A DNA stretch of 64,000 bases from RGIG995 sp045543655 (lineage in GTDB: Bacteria > Bacillota > Clostridia > Oscillospirales > UBA644), in assembly GCA_045543655.1 (NCBI GenBank), contig JAZPXN010000084.1, positions 58,116 to 122,115 on the forward strand, given 5' to 3'. Below, piece after piece: positions 14,366 to 24,000 of this stretch (its first letter is position 1; the number at the start of each line of letters is the position of its first letter). The notes below the pieces were generated by a model. It ran no database searches, had not been told where the DNA came from, and saw nothing but the letters and a program-made list of their open reading frames with translations. The position numbers and the translations under genes were made by a program.

Positions 14366-15865
14366 TTACATATTTTCCAGAACGAACTTCTCAAATGCGG
14401 CGGCGCCTTCTGCCGTTTCCGGGAATACGGCGGTGTTCTTCAGAATCTCGAAGCAGACCTCGTTGATCCGCTGACGAATCGCTTCCTTCGCCTCCTCCTC
14501 GGTCAGGGCGTTGCCGTGACGGGACAGAAGCAGAGCGATCATATCGGCGTGTACCTTCATATCCTCCGCAAGGGCGGCGGGATCGTAGGGTTTGCCGCAG
14601 AGGTATTGCACCGCTTCGGAGAACAACTGACGGTTCAGGCGGGCAGGCAGAATAAACCGACCCATAGCCTCAATCAGACCGATGCTCTCTTTTTTGATAT
14701 TGTGATATTCGGGGTGGGCGTGGAAGATACCGTCGGGATATTCGTCGTTCGCCCGGTTGTTCCGAAGGATCAGATCCACGGCGTAGCCGGTTTCGGTCTT
14801 GCGGACGATGGGAGAACTGGAATTGTGGATCTCCCCGTCGGTCTCGGACAGAATTCCAAGATCCCCGTTATTATAGCCCTTCCAGGCCTCGATGACCCGG
14901 GAGGCGGATTCGATCAGCGCGGCACGGTCGGCCGATTCGAAGCGGACGGTGGAGTTCAGCCATTCCACGATGCTGACCGTAACGGCGGCGCCGGGAGCGG
15001 AAAGAACCTTCCGGACACCGGCAGACTGCATGGGCATCTTTTCCAGACCGCCCTGATAATGATCGTGCACCAAAAGGGATCCGCCGATGCGGGGCAGGGC
15101 CGCGTTGGAGCCGATGAAATAATGAGGATACTGATCGACGAAATCCACCAGCCGGCGAAGGGCGGTAGCGTTTACGATCATGGGCGTATGTTCGGTATTG
15201 ATGATAATAGCGTGCTGATAATAATAAGCGTAGGGAGAGAACTGCCAGAAGCAGGGCTGACCGTCGAGCGTCACGTCGATGGTGCGCAGAGTATCCCGGA
15301 CGGTACCGTGACCGGAAAACCCTTCGTTAGAACGGCAGATGGCGCAGGAGGGATAGCCGGATGCCTTCTTCTTCAGGGAAGCGGCGGTTTTTTTGTTATC
15401 GACTTCCGGCTTGGAAAGGTTGACGGTGATCACAAGCTCCCGCTTGCCGTCGTTGGCATCCCAACGGAGATTTTTCTCAATGGCAGAGCGCTTGACGTAA
15501 TCGTTCTTTTCGCAATAATCGTGGAACCAATCGGTGGCGGCCACGGGGTCCTCGGCCTTTTTGGCTTCGAAGATTTTTTGCAATTCCGAGGGACGCAGAG
15601 AGACGGTATCCATCAGCCGGGCGGAAAACGCTTCGGTCTGATGAGCTTCGATCACGCCGTTTTCAAGGGCGTATTCAAGAATGGGGGCAAGAATAGCGTC
15701 GGGTCCGGTCATGCCCTCCACGGAGGGGATCTCTTCTTCGGGGCCGCAATCCTCCAGATTCAACAGAAAAAGCAGGCGGTTGAAGGCGTAAAGTTCGTCC
15801 CGGGGATCAAGCATCAGATAGGCTTTGGCGTAATTTACTAATTGTCTAAGGATAGTCTGGATCAT
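14366..15865 (-). CDS. galT: UDP-glucose--hexose-1-phosphate uridylyltransferase (Bacillota type)
   Basis: 499 residues, the length of the Bacillus-type GalT rather than the 350-residue E. coli type. It transfers UMP from UDP-glucose to galactose-1-phosphate in the Leloir pathway. Visible marks are YPSCAICRSNEGFSGHGT (Cys cluster), a segment with CFWQFSPYAYYYQHAIIIN, and GSLLVHDHYQGG, which carries the H-x-H active-site pair with the nucleophile His. The C-terminal third contains ILRNNRANDEYPDGIFHAHPEYHNIKKE. The gene is monocistronic with its own promoter. The lacZ gene of this window (40751-43714) would supply its galactose, but is not linked to it. Confidence 0.93.
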   Translation of the reverse strand: MIQTILRQLVNYAKAYLMLDPRDELYAFNRLLFLLNLEDCGPEEEIPSVEGMTGPDAILAPILEYALENGVIEAHQTEAFSARLMDTVSLRPSELQKIFEAKKAEDPVAATDWFHDYCEKNDYVKRSAIEKNLRWDANDGKRELVITVNLSKPEVDNKKTAASLKKKASGYPSCAICRSNEGFSGHGTVRDTLRTIDVTLDGQPCFWQFSPYAYYYQHAIIINTEHTPMIVNATALRRLVDFVDQYPHYFIGSNAALPRIGGSLLVHDHYQGGLEKMPMQSAGVRKVLSAPGAAVTVSIVEWLNSTVRFESADRAALIESASRVIEAWKGYNNGDLGILSETDGEIHNSSSPIVRKTETGYAVDLILRNNRANDEYPDGIFHAHPEYHNIKKESIGLIEAMGRFILPARLNRQLFSEAVQYLCGKPYDPAALAEDMKVHADMIALLLSRHGNALTEEEAKEAIRQRINEVCFEILKNTAVFPETAEGAAAFEKFVLENM

Positions 15866-15895
15866 TGGCGGTCTTCCTTTCGTTTATACCTTATT

Positions 15896-15924
15896 ATTAT
15901 ACCGCACTTTTTTCCATTTGTCAA
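15896..15924 (-). promoter_or_regulatory. SigA-type promoter of galT
   Basis: On the minus strand TTGACA (15919-15924) and TATAAT (15896-15901) are 17 bases apart; the start codon is at 15865 after AAAGGAAG. Confidence 0.85.
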
Positions 15925-15945
15925 CGGAAAAGATAGAAAATTCTG

Positions 15946-17787
15946 TTACTTTTTTGATAAAGTACGCATGGCGTTGAGAATTGCGATGACCGAAACTCCC
16001 ACGTCGGCAAACACGGCGTGCCACATGTTTGCAATCCCTAAGGCACACAGAATCATCACCAACACCTTGACGCCGATGGAGAAGATCATATTCTGCAATA
16101 CGATCCGGTGGGTCTTCCGGGCAAGGGACACGGCTTTGGGGAGGGCGGAAAGGTCGTCGTGCATCAAAACCACGTCGGCGGCTTCGATGGCGGCGTCGGA
16201 TCCGATGCCTCCCATAGCGATCCCTACGTCGGCGGCGGCCAGGACGGGAGCGTCGTTCATACCGTCTCCCACGAAGGCAACGTGCCCCTTTCCTCCGGCG
16301 GCCAGAGCGGTGAGGGCGTTGACCTTATCCTGGGGCAAGAGCCGGGCGCGGTAATCGCCCACGCCGGCCTTCTCAGCCACTTCCGCAGCGGCAGAGGGTT
16401 CGTCCCCCGTCAGCATCACGGTGCGGCGAATCCCCAATTTTTTCAGTTCGGCCAAAGCGGCGGGGGCGTTTTCCTTTAACCGGTCGGAAATGGTGATGAC
16501 GCCGAGGCATTTTTCCCCGTCGGCCAAATACACGTGAGTGCCTGAGCGAGAGGGAGAAGGTACGGCGTATTCCATGCGAATCATCCAGGCTTCGTTGCCT
16601 ACGAAATACCCGACGCCGTCCACCGTTGCGGAGACGCCGGAGCCGGGGATCTCCTCAAAAGCGGAGATCCGCGCCTCCTCCAGAGGTCTCCCCCATCCTT
16701 CCCGCAAAGAACGGGCGATGGGATGATTGGAAAACTGCTCGCACAAGGCGGCAATCTCAAGGATCTTTTCGGGATCGTCCCCTTCGACGACAGAGACCTC
16801 GAAGACGCCTTCGGTCAGAGTCCCGGTCTTATCGAAGATTACCGTATCGACTTTCGCCAGCATTTCCAGCCGGTCGGAGCCCTTGACCAGGATTCCCCGC
16901 CGGGAGGCGCCGCCGATGCCGCCGAAATAGGTCAGAGGAACGGAAATGACCAAAGCGCAGGGGCAGGAGACCACCAGAAATTCCAGGGCGCGGTAGATCC
17001 AGGTCGACCAGGCGCCCCCGAATAAGGGCGGCAACAGAGCCACCAGAACCGCCGCACCCAACACCGCCGGAGTATACCAGCGGGCAAAGGAGGTGACGAA
17101 GGACTCGGTCTTCGCCCGGTGAGCGGTGGCATCCTCCACCAAAGAAAGGATCCGGGAAGCGGTGCTTTCGCCAAATTCTTTTTCGACACGAAGGACGAGA
17201 ACGCCGGTGAGATTGACGCATCCGCTCAAAATTTCGTCTCCCACGCCTACGTCCCGGGGGATCGATTCTCCGGTCAGAGAGCGGGTGTCGAGAGAAGACG
17301 CCCCTTCGGTGACGGTGCCGTCGAGGGGGATCTTTTCCCCCGGCAAAACCCGGACGAGATCTCCGATCTGCACCTCGTCGGGAAAGACGGTGACCCATTC
17401 GCCGCTTCGGAAAACGGTGGCCTCGTCGGGACAGAGGGTCATCAATTCCGCCACGGATTCCCGGCTTTTGCCCACGGCGTAGGATTCAAACAATTCCCCC
17501 ACCCGGTAAAAGAGCATGACGGCGATGCCTTCGGGGAATTCGCCCAAAACGAAGGCACCCACGGAGGCGATGGCCATGAGGAAATTTTCGTCCATCATCT
17601 GCCCCCGGAGGACCGAAAGAACCGCCTGCTTCAGCACCGGAAAGCCCACGAACAGATAGGGAATTACAAAAACGGCGGCCTTGAAATACCACGCGTCCGG
17701 CAAAAAGAAGGATGCCGTCAGCGCCGCAACGAAAAGTCCTGCGGAGATCAGAATCTCCCGCAGCATTCGTTTCTGCTTCTTGTTCAT
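15946..17787 (-). CDS. Heavy-metal P1B-type ATPase (Zn/Cd/Pb exporter type) without fused HMA domain
   Basis: 613 residues. It pumps a divalent soft metal out of the cell using ATP. Visible motifs in order: SLTGESIPRDVG (actuator T-G-E-S), LVVSCPCALVIS (metal-site C-P-C in the membrane), FDKTGTLTEG (phosphorylated Asp), FSNHPIARSL (H-P motif), MLTGDEPSAAAE, and VGDGMNDAPVLAAADVGIAMG. The C-P-C class fits CadA/ZntA. The N-terminal metal-binding domain normally fused to this protein is absent; it is encoded as a separate 72-residue protein just upstream, with an ATGA overlap. Controlled by the CadC-like repressor at 18027-18401. Confidence 0.9.
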   Translation of the reverse strand: MNKKQKRMLREILISAGLFVAALTASFFLPDAWYFKAAVFVIPYLFVGFPVLKQAVLSVLRGQMMDENFLMAIASVGAFVLGEFPEGIAVMLFYRVGELFESYAVGKSRESVAELMTLCPDEATVFRSGEWVTVFPDEVQIGDLVRVLPGEKIPLDGTVTEGASSLDTRSLTGESIPRDVGVGDEILSGCVNLTGVLVLRVEKEFGESTASRILSLVEDATAHRAKTESFVTSFARWYTPAVLGAAVLVALLPPLFGGAWSTWIYRALEFLVVSCPCALVISVPLTYFGGIGGASRRGILVKGSDRLEMLAKVDTVIFDKTGTLTEGVFEVSVVEGDDPEKILEIAALCEQFSNHPIARSLREGWGRPLEEARISAFEEIPGSGVSATVDGVGYFVGNEAWMIRMEYAVPSPSRSGTHVYLADGEKCLGVITISDRLKENAPAALAELKKLGIRRTVMLTGDEPSAAAEVAEKAGVGDYRARLLPQDKVNALTALAAGGKGHVAFVGDGMNDAPVLAAADVGIAMGGIGSDAAIEAADVVLMHDDLSALPKAVSLARKTHRIVLQNMIFSIGVKVLVMILCALGIANMWHAVFADVGVSVIAILNAMRTLSKK

Positions 17788-18002
17788 CCCACGATCTCAC
17801 AATCCGGCTCAACCTTCCGGGCGATCCTGCGAGCATCGGAAAGCACCTCGTCCAGGCGACCGTCTTCCACTTCCAGATTCAGCTTCTGCACCATAAAAAG
17901 GATCTTGGCGTCGATGACGCCGGGGATTTTTTTAATATTGTCTTCGATCTTGCGGGCGCAGTTGGCGCAGCAAAGGTTCTGAATGCGATAGGATTTTTTC
18001 AT
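17784..18002 (-). CDS. Stand-alone HMA-type metal-binding protein (split partner of the P-type ATPase)
   Basis: 72 residues. It begins KKSYRIQNLCCANCARKIED, the C-x-x-C metal site of heavy-metal-associated domains, then ends with VVDGRLDEVLSD-like helical and strand segments (EDGRLDEVLSDARRIARKVEP) typical of this ferredoxin-like fold. It would hold the metal and pass it to the exporter. Its stop overlaps the ATPase start, so the two are translated together. In most CadA pumps this domain is the N-terminus of the same chain. Confidence 0.85.
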   Translation of the reverse strand: MKKSYRIQNLCCANCARKIEDNIKKIPGVIDAKILFMVQKLNLEVEDGRLDEVLSDARRIARKVEPDCEIVG

Positions 18003-18026
18003 GACGTTTTACTCCTTATTTCTCTC

Positions 18027-18401
18027 TTATTCTTCAATGTGATTCATGCCCTGACCGATGATGGTGCGGACGTGATCGTCGGCGAGGGAATAAAAGACGG
18101 TCTTCCCTTCCCGGCGAGATTTGACGAGGCGGGCCTGCTTCAGCACCCGAAGCTGATGAGAAATGGCCGAGGTGGTCATATTCAGGCATTGGGCGATGTC
18201 GCAGACGCAAACTTCGGCTTCAAACAGCACGTACAAAATCTTGATCCGGGTGGAATCCCCGAAGGTTTTGTACAGCTCCGCCAGGTCGTAAAGGGTCTCG
18301 TCGGGGGGCATATTGCCCCGCACCTTCTCCACCAGATCGGGGTGAACGTGGAGATAATCGCAGGTTTCGTTTTCGGCACAGAAGTGATCATGCTCTGCCA
18401 T
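18027..18401 (-). CDS. ArsR/SmtB-family metal-sensing repressor (CadC-like)
   Basis: 124 residues; the start at 18401 is chosen for AAAGGAG about nine bases before it. A winged helix contains EVCVCDIAQCLNMTTSAISHQLRVLKQARLV and REGKTVFYSL. The C-V-C pair in the first recognition region is the metal site of CadC-type sensors, and the His/Cys-rich N-terminus (MAEHDHFCAENETC) gives further ligands. The last helix (DDHVRTIIGQGMNHIEE) resembles the alpha-5 metal site of SmtB/CadC. It would leave DNA when Cd, Pb or Zn binds. It heads the HMA-ATPase operon and has two matching operators around its promoter. Confidence 0.9.
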   Translation of the reverse strand: MAEHDHFCAENETCDYLHVHPDLVEKVRGNMPPDETLYDLAELYKTFGDSTRIKILYVLFEAEVCVCDIAQCLNMTTSAISHQLRVLKQARLVKSRREGKTVFYSLADDHVRTIIGQGMNHIEE

Positions 18402-18471
18402 AAAAAGGCTCCTTTCGAAAAGCGTGGGGCGGCTTCGGGGCTCCGCAATTGCCGCTCCCACAAAAAAACAT

Positions 18472-18487
18472 TTGAATAACTGTTCAA
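18472..18487. promoter_or_regulatory. ArsR-type operator 1
   Basis: TTGAA at 18472-18476 and TTCAA at 18483-18487 form an inverted repeat with six bases between them, close to the TTGAA-N-TTCAA core seen in SmtB/CadC operators. It lies just downstream of the -10 box of the cad-like promoter. Confidence 0.7.
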
Positions 18488-18491
18488 CTGT

Positions 18492-18520
18492 ATTATACTC
18501 CCCCGCCCCGCAAATGTCAA
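18492..18520 (-). promoter_or_regulatory. SigA-type promoter of the metal-export operon
   Basis: On the minus strand TTGACA (18515-18520) and TATAAT (18492-18497) are separated by 17 bases. The promoter is flanked on both sides by operator-like palindromes at 18472-18487 and 18525-18542. Confidence 0.85.
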
Positions 18521-18524
18521 TACG

Positions 18525-18542
18525 TTTGAGCAACTGTTCAAA
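18525..18542. promoter_or_regulatory. ArsR-type operator 2
   Basis: TTTGA at 18525-18529 and TCAAA at 18538-18542 repeat the same palindrome as operator 1 and share the central ACTG. It lies just upstream of the -35 box. Confidence 0.7.
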
Positions 18543-18566
18543 TGATTGTCACAAAAAACAGCACAG

Positions 18567-18595
18567 TTGGCAATTCATTCATTTTATGCTATAAT
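18567..18595 (+). promoter_or_regulatory. SigA-type promoter of a candidate small RNA
   Basis: TTGGCA at 18567-18572 and TATAAT at 18590-18595 have a 17-base spacer, on the plus strand, upstream of a terminator at 18662-18696. No protein gene lies between. Confidence 0.75.
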
Positions 18596-18601
18596 TTTGT
18601 T

Positions 18602-18696
18602 AAATGGCAGGTGGGAATACACTTATGAGTTGTCTTAGAATCTAACGGTTTTTATACAAAAGGAGATCCCCTTTTTCGAGGGGATCTCCGTTTTTT
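18602..18696 (+). ncRNA. Candidate small RNA of about 95 nt
   Basis: A strong promoter (18567-18595) and an intrinsic terminator (18662-18696) enclose only about 60 other bases. The start near 18602 is inferred from promoter geometry. Inside is a very short frame from ATG 18625 (codons for MSCLRI) with GGTGGG before it, and a longer in-frame start at ATG 18604. The segment also has a GTG/CAC stem and a TTAGA-A-TCTAA palindrome. It could be a regulatory RNA, or a message for a tiny peptide. No known RNA family was recognised. Confidence 0.55.
18662..18696 (+). terminator. Intrinsic terminator (small RNA, probably bidirectional)
   Basis: A ten-base stem (GGAGATCCCC at 18662-18671 with its complement at 18680-18689) is followed by GTTTTTT. 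On the minus strand the same stem is followed by TTTT, so it may also end the purine operon message after rdgB. Confidence 0.88.
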
Positions 18697-18714
18697 ATGA
18701 TTGCGGTTGAGGGG

Positions 18715-19308
18715 TCAGGCGTCTTTTTCGCCGCGGTTGAGTTTTTCGACCAAGGCGTTCAAGGCTTTGGCCCGGTGGCTGATGCGGTTTTTCTCCTCGG
18801 GGGAGATTTCCGCGGAGGTTTTGCCGTATTCGGGCAGGAAGAAGATGGGGTCGTAGCCGAAGCCGTTTTCGCCCCGGGGGGTGTCGATGACCTGGCCGTG
18901 CATCTCCCCTTCCGCCGAGACGGTGGTGCCGTCGGGGTAGGCTAAAACGATGGCGCAGGCGTAGTGGGCGGATTTGTCCGCTTTGTCCCGGAGATTTTTG
19001 ATGAGCAACTGATTGTTGGCCTCATCGTTTCCGTGGCCGCCGGAATAGCGGGCGGAATAGACCCCCGGTTCCCCGTTCAGGGCGTGGGCGCAGATGCCGC
19101 TGTCGTCGGCGATGGCACAGCAACCGGAGATTTCGGCGATCTCTACCGCTTTTTTCCGGGCGTTCTGCAGGAAGGTGACGCCGTCCTCGACGGTATCGTG
19201 ATCGATGCCGGCTTCCCGGAGGGAAAGGATCTCTTCGAAGCGATCACCCAGAATCTGCTTGATCTCCCGGATCTTGTGGGCGTTATTGGATGCAATGATC
19301 AATTTCAT
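18715..19308 (-). CDS. rdgB: Non-canonical purine NTP pyrophosphatase (RdgB/HAM1)
   Basis: 197 residues. It hydrolyses dITP, dXTP and ITP to monophosphates and so keeps damaged purines out of nucleic acids. Motifs: KLIIASNNAHKIREIKQIL at the start, IADDSGICAHALNGEPGVYSARY with the catalytic Asp, GENGFGYDPIFFLPEYG, and ISHRAKALNAL near the end. It is the last gene of the purine operon, three bases after fhs, a sensible place for a purine-nucleotide clean-up enzyme. Confidence 0.92.
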   Translation of the reverse strand: MKLIIASNNAHKIREIKQILGDRFEEILSLREAGIDHDTVEDGVTFLQNARKKAVEIAEISGCCAIADDSGICAHALNGEPGVYSARYSGGHGNDEANNQLLIKNLRDKADKSAHYACAIVLAYPDGTTVSAEGEMHGQVIDTPRGENGFGYDPIFFLPEYGKTSAEISPEEKNRISHRAKALNALVEKLNRGEKDA

Positions 19309-19311
19309 AGC

Positions 19312-20988
19312 TTAGAACAACCCCGTAATCAGCCCGTCCTCGTTGACGTCGATGCGTTCTGCGGCGGGAACCTTGGGAAGACCGGGCATGGTCATAATAT
19401 CCCCGGTCAGCACAACGATAAAGCCGGCGCCGGCGGAAACCTTGACGTTGCGGACGGTGACGGTAAATCCTTCGGGAGCGCCCAGCTTGGTGGGATCGTC
19501 GGAGAAGGAATACTGGGTCTTGGCCACGCAGATGGGCAGATTGCCGAAGCCCAGCTCGGTCAGCTTGGCGATCTGAGCCTTGGCCGCAGGAACGATAGAA
19601 ACGCCGTCGCCGCCGTAAACCTTGCGGACGACCGCTTCGATACGGTCTTCAATGGTACCGTCAAGATCGTAGGCGAAGGTGAAATTGCCCTTCTCCTCGT
19701 CGCAGAGCCGAACCACTTCCTTGGCCAGCTCCACGCCGCCGTTGCCGCCGTTGGCCCAGACGGTGGACAGGACGGTATTGACGCCCAGCTCCCGGCACTT
19801 GGCAACGATGAAATCGATTTCCGCATCGGTATCGGTGGGGAACCGGTTGACGGCAACTACGCAGGGCAGTTGATAGACGTATTTGATATTGGAAACGTGG
19901 CGCAGGAGGTTGGGAATCCCCTTTTCAAGGGCTTCCAGATCCTCGTTATTCAGTTCGGTTTTGGCTCTGCCGCCGTGCATCTTCAGAGCGCGGACGGTGG
20001 CAACCACCACCACGGCGTCGGGGGTAAGACCGGCGGTGCGGCACTTAATATCCAGGAATTTTTCCGCACCCAGATCTCCGCCGAAGCCGGCCTCGGTGAC
20101 GGCGTAATCGCCCAGCTTCATAGCAAGCTTGGTGGCGGTGACGGAGTTACAGCCGTGGGCGATATTGGCGAAGGGGCCGCCGTGAACGAGAGCGGGCGTG
20201 CCTTCGAGGGTCTGCACCAGATTGGGCTTGAGAGCGTCCTTCAGAAGGGCCGCCATCGCCCCCTGAGCCTTCAGATCAGCGCAGGTAACGGGCTTATCGT
20301 CATAGGTATAGCCTACGATAATGCGGGAGAGGCGCTCCTTCAGCTCGGTAATGGAGCCGGAGAGGCAGAGGACGGCCATAATCTCGGAGGCGACGGTGAT
20401 ATCGAAGCCGTCTTCCCGGGGAACGCCGTTGACCTTGCCGCCCAGACCGTCGGTGACGAAGCGAAGCTGGCGGTCGTTCATATCCACGCAACGCTTCCAA
20501 GTGATGCGGCGGGGATCGATATTCAGGGAATTGCCCTGATGAATATGGTTATCCAGCATGGCGGCCAGCAGATTGTTGGCAGCCCCGATCGCGTGGAAAT
20601 CCCCGGTGAAGTGGAGGTTAATATCCTCCATGGGAACTACCTGAGCGTAACCGCCGCCGGCGGCGCCGCCCTTGACCCCGAACACGGGCCCGAGGGAAGG
20701 CTCACGAAGAGCGACCATAACGTTTTTGCCGATCTTGCGAAGGCCGTCCGCAAGGCCGATCGTAGTGGTGGTCTTCCCTTCTCCGGCGGGGGTGGGAGTC
20801 ATGGCGGTGACCAGGATCAGTTTGCCGTTTTTGCGGTCGCTTTCCTTCATGATGGAAAGGTCGATCTTGGCCTTATATTTGCCGTACTGCTCCAGATATT
20901 GATCGTCCACACCGGCAGTTTTGGCAATTTCGGTGATGGGGCGCAGCTTACACTGCTGAGCAATTTCGATATCGGAAAGATAAGCCAT
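19312..20988 (-). CDS. fhs: Formate--tetrahydrofolate ligase
   Basis: 558 residues, the normal length. It uses ATP to make 10-formyl-tetrahydrofolate from formate, the one-carbon donor for purine synthesis and the Wood-Ljungdahl methyl branch. The ATP loop reads TPTPAGEGKTTTTIGLADGL. The usual N-terminal SDIEIAQQCKLRPITEIA and REPSLGPVFGVKGGAAGGGYAQV are present. It is placed between purL and rdgB, 13 bases after purL, so 10-formyl-THF supply is tied to PurN and PurH, which use it in the same operon. Confidence 0.96.
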   Translation of the reverse strand: MAYLSDIEIAQQCKLRPITEIAKTAGVDDQYLEQYGKYKAKIDLSIMKESDRKNGKLILVTAMTPTPAGEGKTTTTIGLADGLRKIGKNVMVALREPSLGPVFGVKGGAAGGGYAQVVPMEDINLHFTGDFHAIGAANNLLAAMLDNHIHQGNSLNIDPRRITWKRCVDMNDRQLRFVTDGLGGKVNGVPREDGFDITVASEIMAVLCLSGSITELKERLSRIIVGYTYDDKPVTCADLKAQGAMAALLKDALKPNLVQTLEGTPALVHGGPFANIAHGCNSVTATKLAMKLGDYAVTEAGFGGDLGAEKFLDIKCRTAGLTPDAVVVVATVRALKMHGGRAKTELNNEDLEALEKGIPNLLRHVSNIKYVYQLPCVVAVNRFPTDTDAEIDFIVAKCRELGVNTVLSTVWANGGNGGVELAKEVVRLCDEEKGNFTFAYDLDGTIEDRIEAVVRKVYGGDGVSIVPAAKAQIAKLTELGFGNLPICVAKTQYSFSDDPTKLGAPEGFTVTVRNVKVSAGAGFIVVLTGDIMTMPGLPKVPAAERIDVNEDGLITGLF

Positions 20989-21001
20989 AGCAAAAATCTC
21001 C

Positions 21002-24000
21002 TTATTTCTTGAAATATTCCACCGCGGAGCGGAAGAGGTTCATATCGTATTCGCCGGGAACGTTGCGGTACAGGCCCTTGCCGATACGTTCGGAGTGACC
21101 CATCTTACCCAGTACGCGACCGTCGGGAGAGGTAATGCCCTCGATGGCGAAGACGGAACCGTTGGGGTTGAAGGAGGTATCGAGGGTGGGATTGCCGGCC
21201 AGGTCCACGTACTGCGTGGCAATCTGTCCGTTTTCCGCCAGCTTTTTGACCAATTCGTCGGAGGCCAGGAAGCGGCCTTCCCCGTGGGAGATGGGAACGG
21301 TATAGATCTCTCCCACCTTGGTACCGGCAAGCCAGGGAGACTTGTTGGTGCAGACCCGGGTACGAACCAGCTTGGACTGGTGACGGCTGATGGTGTTATA
21401 GGTCAAGGTAGGACAATTTTCATCGGTATCGATGATCTTGCCGTAGGGCACGAGCCCCAGCTTGATCAGGGCCTGGAAGCCGTTGCAGATGCCAAGCATC
21501 AGACCGTCCCGGTCGTCGAGAAGACGGCCGACCTGCTCCTTGACCGCAGGATTGCGGAAGAAGGCGGTGATGAATTTTGCGGACCCGTCGGGTTCGTCGC
21601 CGCCGGAGAATCCGCCGGGAAGGAAGACTATCTGGCTTTCGGCCAGTTTTCCGGAAACGATCTCAACGCTGCGGGCAACGTCGTCGGCGGTCAGATTGCG
21701 GATGACCACGATCTCGGCCTCGGCGCCGGCAGCCTCCATGGCCTTGGCAGAATCGTATTCGCAGTTGGTGCCGGGGAATACGGGGATCAGCACCTTGGGA
21801 CGGGCGCATTTGACGGCGGGGGCAGCGGTGCAGCCGTCGGTATAGGAGAAGGTTTTCAGTTCACTTTCCGCGGGAGCCTTGGTGGGATATACTCCTTCGA
21901 GAACCCCTTCGTTGACGGCAAGAAGCTCCGCTACGGAGACGGCTTCGTTGCCCAGATCAACGACGGCTTCTTCGGTGGTGGAACCGATCTTCAGAGCGTA
22001 AGAGCAATCGGTATCCTCGGTCAGCTCGGCCACGATGAAATCGTACATCATGACGTTATACCATTCCGTGACGGCGCCGTTGGACTTAAATCCGATCTCG
22101 TTGCCGAAGGACATCTTCATAACCGCTTCGGCAAGGCCGTTTTCCACGGCCCAGGCGGCTTTCACCTTCCCCGCCTTGCAGAGATCGTGGAAGCATTCCC
22201 AGGCGGCCTTGGTAGAATCGGCGGTTTTATCCTTGGGCGCAAAGAGGTAGACGGGATGACCGGCTTCTTTAAATTCCGGAGAGATCACGTCACCGGCCTT
22301 GATGGGAGCGATGGCGAAGGAGATGAGGGTGGGGGGAACGTCCTTATCCAGGAAGGTCCCGGACATGGAATCCTTTCCGCCGATGGCGGCGGCGTTCAAC
22401 TCCAGCTGAGCGTCCATGGCACCCAGAAGGGCGGCCAGAGGCTTGCCCCAGCGGGCAGGCTCGGTGCGGAGCTTTTCAAAAAATTCCTGCAGGGTCAGAT
22501 AGGCGGCCTTGTAATCGGCGCCGGCGGCGACGATCTTGGCCACGGAATTATAAACGGCGGCACGGGCTCCGGTATAAGGATCCACGCACATGGTATCGGG
22601 ATCCAGCCCCCAGGCCATCACGCTGGCAGAGTCGGTGGTCTGCCCGGGAAGCGTGGGCAACAGGGCGGCCATCGCCTGAGCGGGGGTGCGCTGGGTCTTT
22701 CCGCCGAAGGGCATCAAAACGGAACCGGCGCCGATAGAACCGTCAAACCGTTCCACAAGGCCGCGGCGGCTTGCCGTCTTCAGATCGCCCGCCATATGAC
22801 GGAGATCGGTATAAAGGGCCTTGGAGAAAACCGAAAGATCCTTCGCGGTGACCTCGGCCACGGTATGCTTGTCCGCCCCGTTGGTATTCAAAAATGCGCG
22901 GGAGAGATCGGCGATGGTCTGCCCCTTCCAGGTCATGACCATACGGGCCTGCTCGGTGACGGTAGCCACCAGATAAGCCTCCAGATTTTCCGCTTCGGCA
23001 TAGGAGATAAAGGTATCGGCGTCCTTTGCGTCCACCACGACGGCCATACGCTCCTGGGATTCGGAAATGGCAAGCTCCGTTCCGTCCAGCCCGTCGTACT
23101 TCTTGCGGACGGCGTCAAGATCGATGCGAAGACCGTCGGCCAATTCGCCGATGGCAACCGAAACGCCGCCGGCACCGAAGTCGTTGCAGCGCTTGATCAG
23201 ACGGGTAACCTTGGGGTCCCGGAAAAGACGCTGAATCTTCCGTTCCTCGGGGGCGTTCCCCTTCTGAACCTCGGAGGCCATGGTGGTGAGAGATTTCATA
23301 TTATGGCTCTTGGAAGAACCGGTAGCACCGCCGATTCCGTCCCGGCCGGTGCGTCCGCCGAGCAGGATCACCACGTCCCCGGCTTCGGGGCATTCCCGAC
23401 GCACGTTATACGCAGGAGCGGCGGCAACCACGGCACCGCACTCCAGGCGCTTGGCCACGTAGCCGTCGTGATAAACCTCCGCCACGTGTCCGGTGGCAAG
23501 GCCGATCTGATTGCCGTAGGAGGAATAACCTGCGGCGGCGGTCTGACACAGCTTCCGCTGGGGAAGCTTGCCGGGAAGCGTATCGGCAAGAGAGGCTCTG
23601 GGATCGGCAGCCCCGGTGACCCGCATGGCCTGATGGACGTAAGCACGGCCGGACAGAGGATCCCGGATACAACCGCCGATACAGGTGGCAGCCCCGCCGA
23701 AGGGCTCAATCTCGGTGGGATGGTTATGGGTTTCATTTTTGAACATCAGAAGCCAGTGCTGATCCTCACCGTTGATATTGGCGGTAACGTGGATGGAGCA
23801 GGCGTTGATTTCTTCGCTTTCGTCCAGTTCGGGAAGGACGCCCCGTTTTTTCAGGGTCTTGACGGCAATGGTAGCCACGTCCATCAGGGTCTGAGGACGC
23901 TTTGCGGCCTTCTCTTCCCCGTAAACCTCCACGCGGGCGGCCAGATAGCGCTCGTAGGCTTCGGCGACGGCAGGATCGTCAATCTTCACGCTGTCGATGT

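Noticed and set aside
18964..21012. A 682-residue plus-strand frame over fhs and rdgB
   Set aside because: Shadow of two clear enzymes on the other strand; no start signal.
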